The position numbers and the translations under genes were made by a program. Below, piece by piece: positions 39,901 to 47,712 of a stretch of 64,000 bases of DNA; position 1 is the first letter of the stretch; every line of letters begins with the position of its first letter. This DNA is from Acanthornis magna. Its lineage: Eukaryota; Chordata; Aves; Passeriformes; Acanthizidae. The stretch lies in the NCBI GenBank assembly GCA_036785705.1, contig JAWUZG010000353.1, positions 868,001 through 932,000 on the forward strand, given 5' to 3'. The notes beneath the pieces are model-generated. The model had not been told where the DNA came from and did no database searches. It worked only from the letters and a program-made list of their open reading frames with translations.

Positions 39901-42457
39901 CTCCTAATCTGTAGTATTGTTGAGATAAAGAAAATTCTGCCGCTCATGGCAAACTTGTCCTCTCCAGAAAGGAAAAGCACAGTTAACAAATGGCCCTATG
40001 AACTGCTGTGTAAACTTTGGCTTGGCAGGAATGGCATCAATTGTTACCCATTCTTTACATTATACCGGACTTTGTTGATAGGGTTTCTTAAAGCCCACTG
40101 CACTGTTCTTCCTGCTTATTGGGCAGCACTGTGTTTCGATTCGTTTCCAGGGGCTCAGAGATGCACCTTAGGAATAGCATGCCTGGAATTATAGCTAAGG
40201 CTGTTTATTGTTTCTTTTGCCTTTAGCAGGGACACTCTCCTGATTTTTTTCTGCCCTACAGGTCTTCCTGCTTTTTAAAGTCTGGATTTTTTTAAGGACT
40301 CATTTCTCTGATTTCAAGTGAAGCCGCTGTCTACCAAAGGTGAATGCGCTGAATGCTGAGAGCGTTTTATAATGTCTGTCCTAATTTGGTGGCCTGAACT
40401 GAAGGAACATAGTGCAGAGTTCTGTTCAAAAAGTTTGAAAACTTTCTTTTTTTTCTTTAATACTGAAATTTTCTTTTCCCTTGTTAGATTTTCTGCAGAA
40501 AAATTAGTTTTTTAGACTTTGAGGATGAGAGATTCTGAAATGTACTAACAAAAAAAATCTAAACTCCTAAGATACTAAGACAGTAAGAAAACCAGTCAAT
40601 TATATAATAATTTAAAGCATTGTAATAATAATCTAACCACTCTTGGGCTTTGACTCAACATGATGAAGCTGCACTAAAGGCACCTGAATGAGGATATTGT
40701 AACTTTTGAAAGTTTTCAATTGATGTACCTGAAAAATATCACCAAAATAACACCAATAAAACATTTTTTTATTTACCCAGTGGTTAAGAAGGCTTGAAAA
40801 ATAGCTGTGTCTCCCTTAAAAAAATTAGTACCAAATACAGTACAATGTTCAAAGCAATTGCTTATTTTGAATCTTACCCTGTTCTGTGAAGCCATTTGGG
40901 CCAGATTTTCAAAGCTGGGCATCTGATTTTTTTTCATGGCAGAAATGTAGCAAGTTCTCTCTTGTATCACTTTGGTTGCAATGATGCCCTATAAGAAAAA
41001 GTTATTGACCACTTGCAATTCAGTTTTTCAACCCCGGGGACTGGAAAACACTCTTTGGTAAAACAGACACAAATGCCCAGAGTTGCTACCCCACATGGTG
41101 GACTCAAGATGGTCAGAATAACAAAACCAGCCCTGTCCCCGGGCCAGCTGTACCAGGAGACAGTCTCCTCACATGCTTTGTGAACAAGCATGCTCCCTGC
41201 CACTCACCGTGTTGTAGTTCCAGATGGTTTTCCAGGACAAATCGTCACTAATTTGCTCCATAATCACCACACGTGTTTGACTACTGAAAGTCATATTTTG
41301 GAAAACACCACCAACAGAGACCTGGCAGTTGTCATTGGGCTGCTGAGGCTAAAAAGCCAAGGGAAAGGAGATGTTTAGTCTTTGAAGGAAGTCAGTGATA
41401 TTCCCAAAATTTTAGAAAAATCCCTGCCACAGTAGAAGTGCTGCTCTCTTCTAAGTGCCATCACAATTCGGGATTGGACACTAGTGATAGGGACCTTGGT
41501 AATTACTCCAAGGATGACTTGCTGGTTTTCAATATTTTGCTGAGACTCAATAACAAAATGAGGCATTTGTCCATTTTCAAACTAATCAGTGATCTCATAA
41601 AATTTTTATTAACATCCTTGCTAGACTAGAGTAAGTTCTACCCCACAGTGAATGCCAGAGTTTCATCTATGTGAGAAGATTTCAATTTGTTTCCTCCAAA
41701 GGGGTGGTGAAAGAATCAAGGAGATCTCATGAATGGGGGGATCATAGAAAGAGCAGCCATTCATTCATGTGGAAATTGTTCACTGTACTCACGTAATCAG
41801 CAAGGGTTGGAGTCAGGACAAGTCCAAGAAGGACTGCAGTCAAAATCTGAAATGGAAATCAAATACAAAAGTGTTAACTGCAGCTCTGGCTGACAAATGT
41901 GGTCATGAGAATCCTCCTTCACTTTTCCTAATCTGATCTTTAACGGTCCTCCTTGGATCCTTTTTTGCTTTCATCCTGGGATTGCAACAGTGCCCTAAAA
42001 GGGAGCCACCCTTGCTTTACCCCAGCGTGCTGCAAAGAAGACACATTTCACACTTGCTCTTTCAAGAGCTGAATCTGGAGTTGTTTCTCAGACTTGCGCA
42101 GGCACACACAGGTATTTTACAAGAGTGAGCAGAATTTCTTCTGCTCTGGCATTACAGGGAAGGGGTTGATCCACTAGTGCAGTGCACCAGTTGTGCAAAA
42201 GCATTGACAAAAATGGACATGGAGTAGGCTTCCTGTTTTCTGAATAATGTACAGCCAAGCCATGAAAAAATCCTTACCTTGTCAGCTCATTTGGGTAATA
42301 ATGGTTGAGTTGCTTGTTCTGGAGGAGCAAAATGTCCCCAGAGAAAGCCTTTGTGCTCTAGAAAGGCAGAAGCACTTCTGGGGGATAAAGGAATGGGTTT
42401 GAATCAAAGTTTCAGTTCATAAGGAAGAAAAGCATGCATACTCACAGGGAGATTCAT
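501..42457 (-). CDS. Poly-BRICHOS gastrokine-like gene (partial, 3' end off window)
   Basis: Predicted secreted protein made of tandem gastrokine-type BRICHOS domains. Seen: exon 1 (MNLP), a hydrophobic signal exon, then 13 complete cassettes and one partial cassette of four exons each. Every exon has AG/GT borders, and each cassette is phase 0 at both ends, so the frame stays open from the ATG at 42,457 to 501 (6,525 coding bp, 2,175 codons). Each cassette carries a W-rich linker, a first BRICHOS Cys (NTCYISIM), a second (FSMCSGFTTY) and a C-terminal Cys pair (GSC...KYC), matching gastrokine order. Known of the family: gastrokines are secreted by gastric surface epithelium and BRICHOS acts as an anti-aggregation chaperone. 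Inferred: all cassettes are joined in one mRNA, because only the 5' end has a promoter and signal exon and no polyadenylation signal or stop lies between cassettes. The alternative, separate genes per cassette, would lack start and secretion signals. No cDNA evidence. Confidence 0.8.
979..1408 (-). other. Fusion intron joining one cassette to the next (example)
   Basis: 430 bp between exon 6 of cassette 13 and exon 3 of cassette 14; the same interval recurs 13 times. The part next to exon 3 (979 to about 1,080) resembles intron 2 of the founder gene beside cassette 1 (41,351-41,450). The part next to exon 6 (about 1,290-1,408) resembles the end of the terminal exon and 3' UTR of the right-hand gene (about 61,600-61,706). 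I see no ATTAAA or AATAAA signal, TATA box or signal exon inside it. Confidence 0.65.
1409..4074 (-). CDS. BRICHOS cassette 13
   Basis: Exons 3-6 at 3,925-4,074, 3,597-3,707, 2,337-2,469 and 1,409-1,491. Exon 6 is the R variant and ends SGNEQ, then donor GTGAGAAAACC. Last complete cassette in the window. Its intron sizes are typical: 217, 1,127, 845 and 430 bp (the last joins to cassette 14). Confidence 0.78.
1492..2336 (-). other. Intron 5, type A (example)
   Basis: The common form of the exon 5-6 intron (845 bp), found in cassettes 2 and 6-13. It differs from type B (843 bp; example 26,268-27,110) over about 26,460-26,930, where type B has for example CTCTCCCCATTAAGCC in place of CTCGGCAGGGAATGGCC. 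Both types keep the donor GTGAGTTTGAG or GTGAGTTCGAG and the acceptor TTTCCAAG. Confidence 0.7.
2506..3237. other. GC-rich intron 4 segment of about 730 bp, absent from cassette 1
   Basis: Present in intron 4 of cassettes 2-13, in the left-edge copy and in the right-hand gene (about 62,501-63,235), but missing from cassette 1, where flanking sequence joins at about 39,670-39,680. It contains a run CCCTGCCCCCGCCCCTC and a 99-codon minus-strand reading frame (2,913-3,212) open in every copy. That frame resembles nothing I know and is not bounded by splice signals in the right frame. No terminal repeats or target-site duplication were evident, so its origin is unknown. Confidence 0.6.
4505..7170 (-). 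CDS. BRICHOS cassette 12
   Basis: Exons 3-6 at 7,021-7,170, 6,693-6,803, 5,433-5,565 and 4,505-4,587. Exon 6 is the R variant. Very similar to cassette 13 in exons and introns; intron 3 lacks the 2-bp insertion. Confidence 0.78.
7601..10268 (-). CDS. BRICHOS cassette 11
   Basis: Exons 3-6 at 10,119-10,268, 9,789-9,899, 8,529-8,661 and 7,601-7,683. Exon 6 is the G variant. Intron 4 holds the variant GGCACACAGGCTGTCGGC, shared with cassette 9 and partly with cassette 7. Confidence 0.78.
10699..13364 (-). CDS. BRICHOS cassette 10
   Basis: Exons 3-6 at 13,215-13,364, 12,887-12,997, 11,627-11,759 and 10,699-10,781. Exon 6 is the G variant. Intron 3 lacks the 2-bp insertion. Intron 5 carries GAGCTCTAAGG, shared only with cassette 8. 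Confidence 0.78.
13795..16462 (-). CDS. BRICHOS cassette 9
   Basis: Exons 3-6 at 16,313-16,462, 15,983-16,093, 14,723-14,855 and 13,795-13,877. Exon 6 is the G variant; exon 5 has one synonymous change (TCC for TCT serine). Intron variants match those of cassette 11. Confidence 0.78.
16893..19558 (-). CDS. BRICHOS cassette 8
   Basis: Exons 3-6 at 19,409-19,558, 19,081-19,191, 17,821-17,953 and 16,893-16,975. Exon 6 is the G variant. Its intron variants (for example GAGCTCTAAGG in intron 5) repeat those of cassette 10, two units away, as expected of a two-unit duplication. Confidence 0.78.
19989..22656 (-). CDS. BRICHOS cassette 7
   Basis: Exons 3-6 at 22,507-22,656, 22,177-22,287, 20,917-21,049 and 19,989-20,071. 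Exon 6 is the R variant. Intron 3 has the 2-bp AG insertion next to the exon 4 acceptor, which makes this spacing 3,098 bp. Exon peptides follow the consensus. Confidence 0.78.
23087..25754 (-). CDS. BRICHOS cassette 6
   Basis: Exons 3-6 at 25,605-25,754, 25,275-25,385, 24,015-24,147 and 23,087-23,169. Exon 6 is the R variant (LNVLRVVDLKYC). The exon 5-6 intron is type A, while intron 3 has the cassette 4/5 variant, so the unit is a mosaic. Confidence 0.78.
26185..28850 (-). CDS. BRICHOS cassette 5
   Basis: Exons 3-6 at 28,701-28,850, 28,371-28,481, 27,111-27,243 and 26,185-26,267. It is nearly identical to cassette 4, introns included (type B intron 5, AAAACAGACAC in intron 3), so these two look like a recent single-unit duplication of 3,096 bp. 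Confidence 0.78.
29281..31946 (-). CDS. BRICHOS cassette 4
   Basis: Exons 3-6 at 31,797-31,946, 31,467-31,577, 30,207-30,339 and 29,281-29,363. Exon 6 is the G variant (LGVVDLKYC) and the exon 5-6 intron is type B. Intron 3 carries the variant AAAACAGACAC, also found in cassette 1, instead of AAAACAGAAAC. Confidence 0.78.
32377..35042 (-). CDS. BRICHOS cassette 3
   Basis: Exons 3-6 at 34,893-35,042, 34,563-34,673, 33,303-33,435 and 32,377-32,459. The protein matches the cassette consensus, with LGVVDLKYC in exon 6. The exon 5-6 intron is the rarer type B, shared with cassettes 1, 4 and 5. Confidence 0.78.
35473..38140 (-). CDS. BRICHOS cassette 2
   Basis: Exons 3-6 at 37,991-38,140, 37,661-37,771, 36,401-36,533 and 35,473-35,555. 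It is the first of the homogenised cassettes: exon 3 begins PQQIPGGTNSTQV (an N-S-T glycosylation sequon) and exon 4 GVIATKVTQQNTCYISIM. Exon 5 has one replacement near its end (YEAH for YEVH). Exon 6 reads LNVLGVVDLKYC. The exon 5-6 intron is the common type A. Confidence 0.78.
38571..41348 (-). CDS. BRICHOS cassette 1 (diverged founder copy)
   Basis: Exons: 3 at 41,208-41,348 (47 codons), 4 at 40,878-40,988, 5 at 39,497-39,635 (139 bp), 6 at 38,571-38,653. Exon 3 begins PQQPNDNCQVSVGG, which differs from the other cassettes and adds a Cys, but ends with the shared SWKTIWNYNT. Exon 4 reads GIIATKVIQERTCYISAM and then diverges. Exon 5 begins NQMGLGRP, two residues more than in later cassettes. 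Exon 6 has SLGSCITLN instead of NLGSCITLN. The intron between exons 4 and 5 is AT-rich and mostly unlike the array. The 3' half, from exon 5 on, is almost identical to other cassettes. It is the only cassette preceded by signal-peptide exons, so it is probably closest to the ancestral gene. Confidence 0.8.
39636..40877 (-). other. Unhomogenised intron 4 of cassette 1
   Basis: AT-rich intron of 1,242 bp. About 39,675-40,010 still resembles array intron 4. About 40,010-40,870 has no counterpart in cassettes 2-13 but resembles the intron of the right-hand gene (63,540 to the edge), so it is ancestral sequence deleted from the array unit. Confidence 0.6.
41793..41846 (-). CDS. Exon 2 of the poly-BRICHOS gene (signal peptide)
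   Basis: Acceptor CATTTCAG, 18 codons reading ILTAVLLGLVLTPTLADY, then donor GTGAGTACAG; phase 0 at both ends. With exon 1 it forms a classic secretory signal (hydrophobic core, cleavage probably after LTPTLA). The hydrophobic run and the closing A-D/N-Y resemble the gastrokine-1 signal exon. It occurs once in the array, upstream of cassette 1 only, a main reason for treating all cassettes as one gene. Confidence 0.8.
42446..42457 (-). CDS. Exon 1 of the poly-BRICHOS gene (start codon, MNLP)
   Basis: ATG AAT CTC CCT is followed directly by the donor GTGAGTATG. A tiny first coding exon of four residues, ending in phase 0, is the usual gastrokine arrangement, with the rest of the signal peptide in exon 2. 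The start is fixed by the TATA box upstream and by the in-frame join to the hydrophobic exon at 41,793-41,846. Confidence 0.75.
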
Positions 42458-42512
42458 CCTGACTGCAGAGCTGATGCTCCTGCAGGTAGAAAGAGCAATG
42501 TGAACCTCCCAC

Positions 42513-42520
42513 CTTTTATA
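42513..42520 (-). promoter_or_regulatory. TATA box of the poly-BRICHOS gene
   Basis: TATAAAAG on the minus strand, about 56 bp upstream of the ATG at 42,457. Transcription would start near 42,485-42,490, leaving a 5' UTR of about 30 nt. A second TATA box sits at the same distance from the related first exon at 51,348-51,359. I found no TATA box next to any internal cassette. Confidence 0.7.
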
Positions 42521-42940
42521 TGTTTTCAGAATTAGGTGTGGAAGGACTTAGTGTTGCAATAAAATTATTTTGTGATTTGTATCCCTGCTGCTTTTCACTG
42601 AAAATTATTTCCTGCTGTAACTACTTGATAAATATGGGGATTGTACTTCTGCAAACTTTGACCTAATAATTATCAGATAAGACTCCATTTCTAGTATAAA
42701 ATTAAATATGCTTTATAGTAACTTGCTGACATGTACTAATTACTTCTGAAAATTCACATCAAACTTATGATCAGAGATAACCTTGACTTTAAACAAACAA
42801 AAAAACCCGCTTTCAATTAGTCTGAATAAATAAAAGCATTTGCACTTTCCAAAATGCACTCCATGTTCTTTGTAACCATAGCACCCACTAAAATACATGC
42901 TCCAAGTACAACATGGTCACTGAACAACATTTTACAACAA
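42521..42940. other. AT-rich upstream region of the poly-BRICHOS gene
   Basis: Unique AT-rich DNA upstream of the TATA box, ending at the next CR1. It probably holds the proximal promoter. I recognise no specific factor site with confidence. Confidence 0.4.
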
Positions 42941-44090
42941 TCACAGAATCACAGAGAACCCATAAGAATCATTGAGTCTAACTCCTGGGCCTTCACAAGA
43001 ACCATCCCCACGAGTCCCACCCTGTACCTGACAGCATTGTCCAAACACTCCTTGAGCTCCATCAGCATTGGTGCTGTGACCACTTTTCTGGGGAGCCTGT
43101 TCCAGCTCCCCTGGGTGAACAACCCTCTGGGTGAAGAACCTTTTTCTAATATCCAATCTATACCTCCCCTGACAAAACTTCAGGTTATTTTCTCAGGTCT
43201 TGTCACTGGTCACCAAGACAAGTGATCAGTGTCTAACCCTCCTCTTCCCCTCACAAAAAAGCTTTAACTGCAATGATGTCTCTCCTCAGTCTCCTCCAGC
43301 TGAACACACCAAGTGACCTCAGCCACTCCTCACATGGCTTCCCCTCAAGGCCCTTCACCATCTTCACTGCCCTCCTTTGGAGGTCCTCTAATAGCTTAAT
43401 ATCTTGCTTCTATTGCAGTGATCAAAACTGCACCAAATATTCAAGGTGAGGCCACCCCAGTTCACTGCAGAGCAGAGCAGTGCAGAGCAGAGCAGAGCAG
43501 AGCAGAGCAGAGCAGAGCAGAGCAGAGCAGGACAATCCCCCACCTTGATCGGCTGGTGATGCTGTGTCTGATGCCACCCAGGACACGGATGTCTCTCCTG
43601 GCTGCCAGGGCAGCACTGACTCATATTCAACTTTCCATCAACCAGAACTCTGAGGTGCCTTGCTGTGGCACTGCTTCCCAGCACCTCATTCTTCATTCTG
43701 TAGTATGTTCAGGGTTACCCCATCCCAGGTGCAGAAACTGGCACTTTCTCTTGTTAAAATTCACACGGCTGGTGACGCCCCAGCCCTCTAATTTGTTGAG
43801 GTCTCTCTGCAGGGCCTCCCTAACTTCGAGGGAGTCAACTGCTCCTCCCAGTTTTGTACCATCTGCAAATTTGCTTAGCATCCCTTCCAGTCCTGTGGCC
43901 AAGTCATTTATTAAGGTCTTGAAGAGCACAGGGCCAAGGATGGAGCTCTGTGGAACTCCACTAGTGACCACTGCCAGCGTGATGTCACCCCATTCACTAC
44001 AGACCTTTGTGCCCGTCCAGTGAGCTAGTCACTCACCTATTGCACGATGTGTTTATCCAACTGTGGCCTGGACATTTTGCCATTGATACA
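42941..44090 (-). mobile_element. CR1 LINE, 3' fragment
   Basis: Starts at the left with TCACAGAATCACAGAG, the reversed CR1 3' end, followed by the typical CR1 tail and C-terminal reverse-transcriptase remnants (frame with FADGTKLGGAVDSLEVREAL at about 43,693-43,971). 5'-truncated. A GAGCA-type microsatellite has expanded inside it (about 43,470-43,530). Confidence 0.85.
43470..43530. repeat. GAGCA pentanucleotide microsatellite
   Basis: About eleven copies of a GAGCA-type 5-mer in CR1 sequence, one of the early copies imperfect (GTGCA). It keeps reading frames open on both strands, which explains the apparent 201-codon plus-strand frame there. Confidence 0.85.
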
Positions 44091-44295
44091 TTTAGAAAAA
44101 AAATTTTACTGTCCCTCACAGTTCTGGCCAGCTTCAATTCCAGTTCAAGCATGAAATGTTGCATATATATGGGCAGGTCTATGGAGGTCTCTTTGTTCTT
44201 TTCAGTAGCAACATTTTCTTTTCTGTGGTGATATAAATACTTATTGACACAGGCAGTACTTGCGACAGAAATTTTTGAATACTTCTTTTTATGTC

Positions 44296-44712
44296 ATAGA
44301 ATATTGGAATCTCCTGAGTGGGAAGGGACCCACAAGGATCATCCAGTCCAACTCCTGGCTCTGCACAGGACACCCTAACAATCCCACCTTGTGCCTGGGA
44401 GCATTGTCCAAACCCTCCTGGAGCTCTGGCAGGCTTGGGGCCATGACCATTCCCTTGGGGACCCTGTTCAGTGCCCGACCTTCCTCTGGGGGAAGAACCT
44501 TTCCAACCTAACCCTCCCCTAGCACAGCTCCAGCCGTTCCCTTGGGTCCTGTCACGGGTCACAGAGAGCAGAGTTTGGAGCTGCTTCTCCACTGCCCCTC
44601 GGGAGGATGTTGAAGAGCGCAATGAAGTCTCCCCTCAGCCTCCTCCAGCTGAACACACCTCAGCCCTCAGTTGTTCCTCCCATGGCCTCCCCTTGAGACC
44701 ATCTTCATAGCC
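44296..44712 (-). mobile_element. CR1 LINE, short 3' fragment
   Basis: About 415 bp with the CR1 tail pattern (GGGAAGGGACCCACAAGG...ATCCAGTCCAACTCC) in reverse orientation. No protein-coding potential remains. Confidence 0.8.
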
Positions 44713-46851
44713 CAGTGCCAAGTTTTCAGTTTCATCCTGATGGCATTTTGGTTATAGTCAAGTCATTCTCAAACTTTCTTTTGTTGATAGTTTTTCAGAT
44801 GTTTTTCATCTTCATATTCTGTCTGCTGCAGGAGGAGAAGAAAAACAGATTGAGGACTTTGGATAAAATCCTGCCACTTTGTTACACTGATGTGGAATGC
44901 TTATTGGTTGTGCTCACCATTTAGATTTAAATGAAGCTCAGGCCTCAGCCTTGTTGAGAAAGATCTTTTCTGGCAAGGGAAGTGACTCCAATCTTCTGCC
45001 CTGTTAAGTATATTTCTATACCTCTGTGCTTGAATGGACATTTTGAGAGTAACAGTGTTGATGTTCTTGGGGTTTACTGGAGTCTTTGCTAGCATGGCTC
45101 TATTTAGAAGTCTCTTTTTCAGTCTCATTCTCTTCCTGATCAATCAAAACCGGAATCAATTGAAATTTGACTAGTGAACATTGTGAAATGTAATGACATC
45201 CCAGTTGGAGCAACAAACCTACCAGGATGTCATATTGCAAGTACATTCCCTGGGTCTGGAAAGAGCAAATACTTTGCTTCATTGGTTCAGTGCTAGTTCT
45301 GTGTTATGTCTAAAGCTTGAAATGTTACTGCAGGACACATGGTGAAACAAGGCTTTTCATGAAATAAAAAAGGTTGGAGATGTATTAAGCATTACAACTT
45401 GTAATATTGTAATAAAACCAGGAATCTGTGTGAAGTTAAAGCAGTTTTGAGAGCAGGTGGGCCTTGCTGACAGTATTTTGCTCTCCTGTTGGAATTCTGG
45501 CTTTAAGCAGGACGGTATTGCAGCAACATTGTCCCTTGCCAGAAGCAGCTGTGCCCTGCTATTCCCTGCATGGAGACCTGGGAGGCTCTGGCTGGAGTGG
45601 GCAGCAGGCACCCCTGTTTGTCTGCGAGGCTGATGGGCTCTTTGCGCTGTGCGGTGACCGCGGGGCTGCGAGATCTGCACCACACACCCTGCTCAGCTCA
45701 CATCCCGGCTGCCTGGGGCGCATGGAATCATCATCTGTGACAGGGCTCTCCAGCTCCCAGAGAGACATTCCCAGTGACTCCCAATAGGATCAGGGAAGAG
45801 GGCTGTGCCTGTGTGTTCTCAGGGAAAATGCAATGCCAAGTTGGAAAAGGAGAGGAGTCTCTTCAGAAACCCCAGGCAAGCGAGACAGGAACTTTTGTTT
45901 AAATACTGCAACCCTGTGGTTGCTTTTTTTGGGGGGTGCTAAAAAATTCTTGGGTGCAGTTTTGCATTGGTTTTCACGTCAGTTGACACTTAGAGACCCC
46001 AAAAGGCTTTTTGTGAACAGAACAGGCTGCTGTGTCATTTCCTTAGCGTAACCCTGGGGTGTTCCTGAGTGGGTAAAGTGTCTCTTAGAGTAACTCCTTT
46101 CAAACAGCAAGGAAAGGGTCCCTGAGCGAGGAGGAAAGGTGAAGATGTAGTGGTTTCCAGACAGACTGTTAGTGATATTTTTTTATGAAGAAAGTAGGCT
46201 CAGGCGTTTTGCTTTACTTTTAGCCTAACTGTAATTTGACTCTTTCAAATTTCCAACTTGCAGTTGATTAGGGTATGCTTCTTTGCTTCCTGTGTTAAAC
46301 CTTTATGAAACATTGTTAAATAGCATCTGTTTTCAACTCCAGACTGCATTCAATACACTTCTTAATTCTGTTATTTGCACCTTGATTTCTGGGTTGATTG
46401 GAGTAATAGTACATCTGTCTTTTTGCAATTGGCCATATTGAATGTCAATTCTTATTTTTAAAATAAATCATTGCAATTCTTAGTATGTTGGTAAGATGTT
46501 AAAATTTAAAATAGTGTACTTATGTCGATCTCCATAAATCCAGACTTTACCTTATTTTAAATGGTTAATGTAGAAGATATAGCACAGTAATAGGCAATTA
46601 ATCTATCTTAACTTTCAAGAGTGAAATATCTTACTCTAAGAAGTTTGATCCTGATAAGAAGTTTGATCCTGAAAGAAAAACTGATTAGATTTAGAATGAG
46701 AAAATAAGAGAACATTGTACCTGAAAGTTTTCCAGGTTAGTGTTGGAAATGTACCAGGAAAAGTCACTTAAGAACTGAGTTGCTTCATTCTAAGTGTATA
46801 CTGCAAGCACTTGTTTATTTTGGAACACAAAGGCTGTCAGTAGTGACTCAC
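44713..46851. other. Unique DNA without a recognised gene
   Basis: Mostly AT-rich. A GC-richer patch at about 45,480-45,790 has overlapping open frames on both strands with no family resemblance or splice support. A faint resemblance to gastrokine exon 6 on the minus strand at about 45,015-45,085 (VTLKM where the array has ITLNV) is too weak to call. Confidence 0.4.
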
Positions 46852-46994
46852 TCAGGAGCTGCGTAAGCGAGGTAGGAGGGAATTCCTCTGCATAGAGCTT
46901 GGATGCATTTTCCAAATGGGCTCATGCTTTAGAGTCTGTTCCTTGAGATAATGAAGTGATTCTCTCTGGGTGGCAATTGGTAAAGCCCGGGTCC
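46852..46994 (-). pseudogene. Relic gastrokine exon 5
   Basis: The end CTCGCTTACGCAGCTCCTGA before GTGAGT aligns with array exon 5 (ATGGCTTACGAAGTTCATG before GTGAGT), and the alignment extends upstream through TTCCCTCCTAC / TTCACCACCTAC. In the homologous frame the BRICHOS Cys codon is lost and a TGA interrupts the exon. Acceptor GATGCTCAG is kept. Confidence 0.6.
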
Positions 46995-47253
46995 CTGAGC
47001 ATCAAAGAAACAAACCCAGAAAGCAGCATTTAGGAAACCCAAAACTGGAGTTCAGAACCAGTACACACACCTTTGGTATGGGGGAAAGGGTTATTTATGG
47101 GCAATGCAACTTTTGAAGGAACTTTCAAAGCAGCTCAGCCCTGCTGAGAAGGTTCTCTTCAGTTCTTGGAGACTTTTCTCCTGTGTGTGTAGTAACAAGT
47201 GCTTTTCACTGACAATCAATCGACTTTTGCCCCGCTTTCATCCACCCTCCCAC

Positions 47254-47353
47254 CTTGTCTCCTTGAGGTAGTGCAGGAAACCATTTGCCAAGCCAAAACC
47301 TTGTGCTCGTTCAAACAGTTGTTCTTTGAAAACACTTTGGTTGCAACATAGCC
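47254..47353 (-). pseudogene. Relic gastrokine exon 4
   Basis: Begins GGCTATGTTGCAACCAAAGT, close to the start of exon 4 in cassette 1 (GGCATCATTGCAACCAAAGT), directly after an AG. The first 13 codons read GYVATKVFSKNNC. A later part in another frame (LANGFLHYLKETR) resembles the end of gastrokine-2 exon 4, so an indel has broken the frame. It ends at a GTGGGA donor. Confidence 0.65.
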
Positions 47354-47712
47354 CTATTAAAATTAAACGAGAAACCCCTTTTTGTTGCAAACAATATACA
47401 GGGAAAGAGAAGTGGGTTGCTAGAGAGAGGCACTGGCTAAAAGAAAGGCTTTCTACAGTGCAAATAGTCATAGGGAAAGAAAAATACTGGTCCTTTAATT
47501 ATATTGGTTAAGTAAATGTGTCATGGAGGCTGACGAGAGACATTGGTAAAACGTCAACTGCCTCCTCCAGTAAGGCCACGTGTATGATGTGTTCTGCTTA
47601 GGGCAGGTGGAGGAATTTGCTGCTGAAAAGCTCAGTGCAGCACAGAGCACACCAGAAACAGTGCAATGGCTGAAGAAGGACGTTCTTAAGCACCTTCTCT
47701 GAAATCTGGTGA

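Noticed and set aside
43418..44023. 201-codon plus-strand frame
   Set aside because: It runs antisense through a CR1 and its GAGCA microsatellite, which has no stop in several frames.
45015..45085. Exon 6 relic of the decayed gastrokine gene
   Set aside because: Only a short, gapped likeness (VTLKM for ITLNV), no Cys, and 1.8 kb from the exon 5 relic. Too weak to annotate.
45464..45787. GC-rich 107-codon plus-strand frame
   Set aside because: Overlapping open frames exist on both strands, with no splice context and no recognisable domain.
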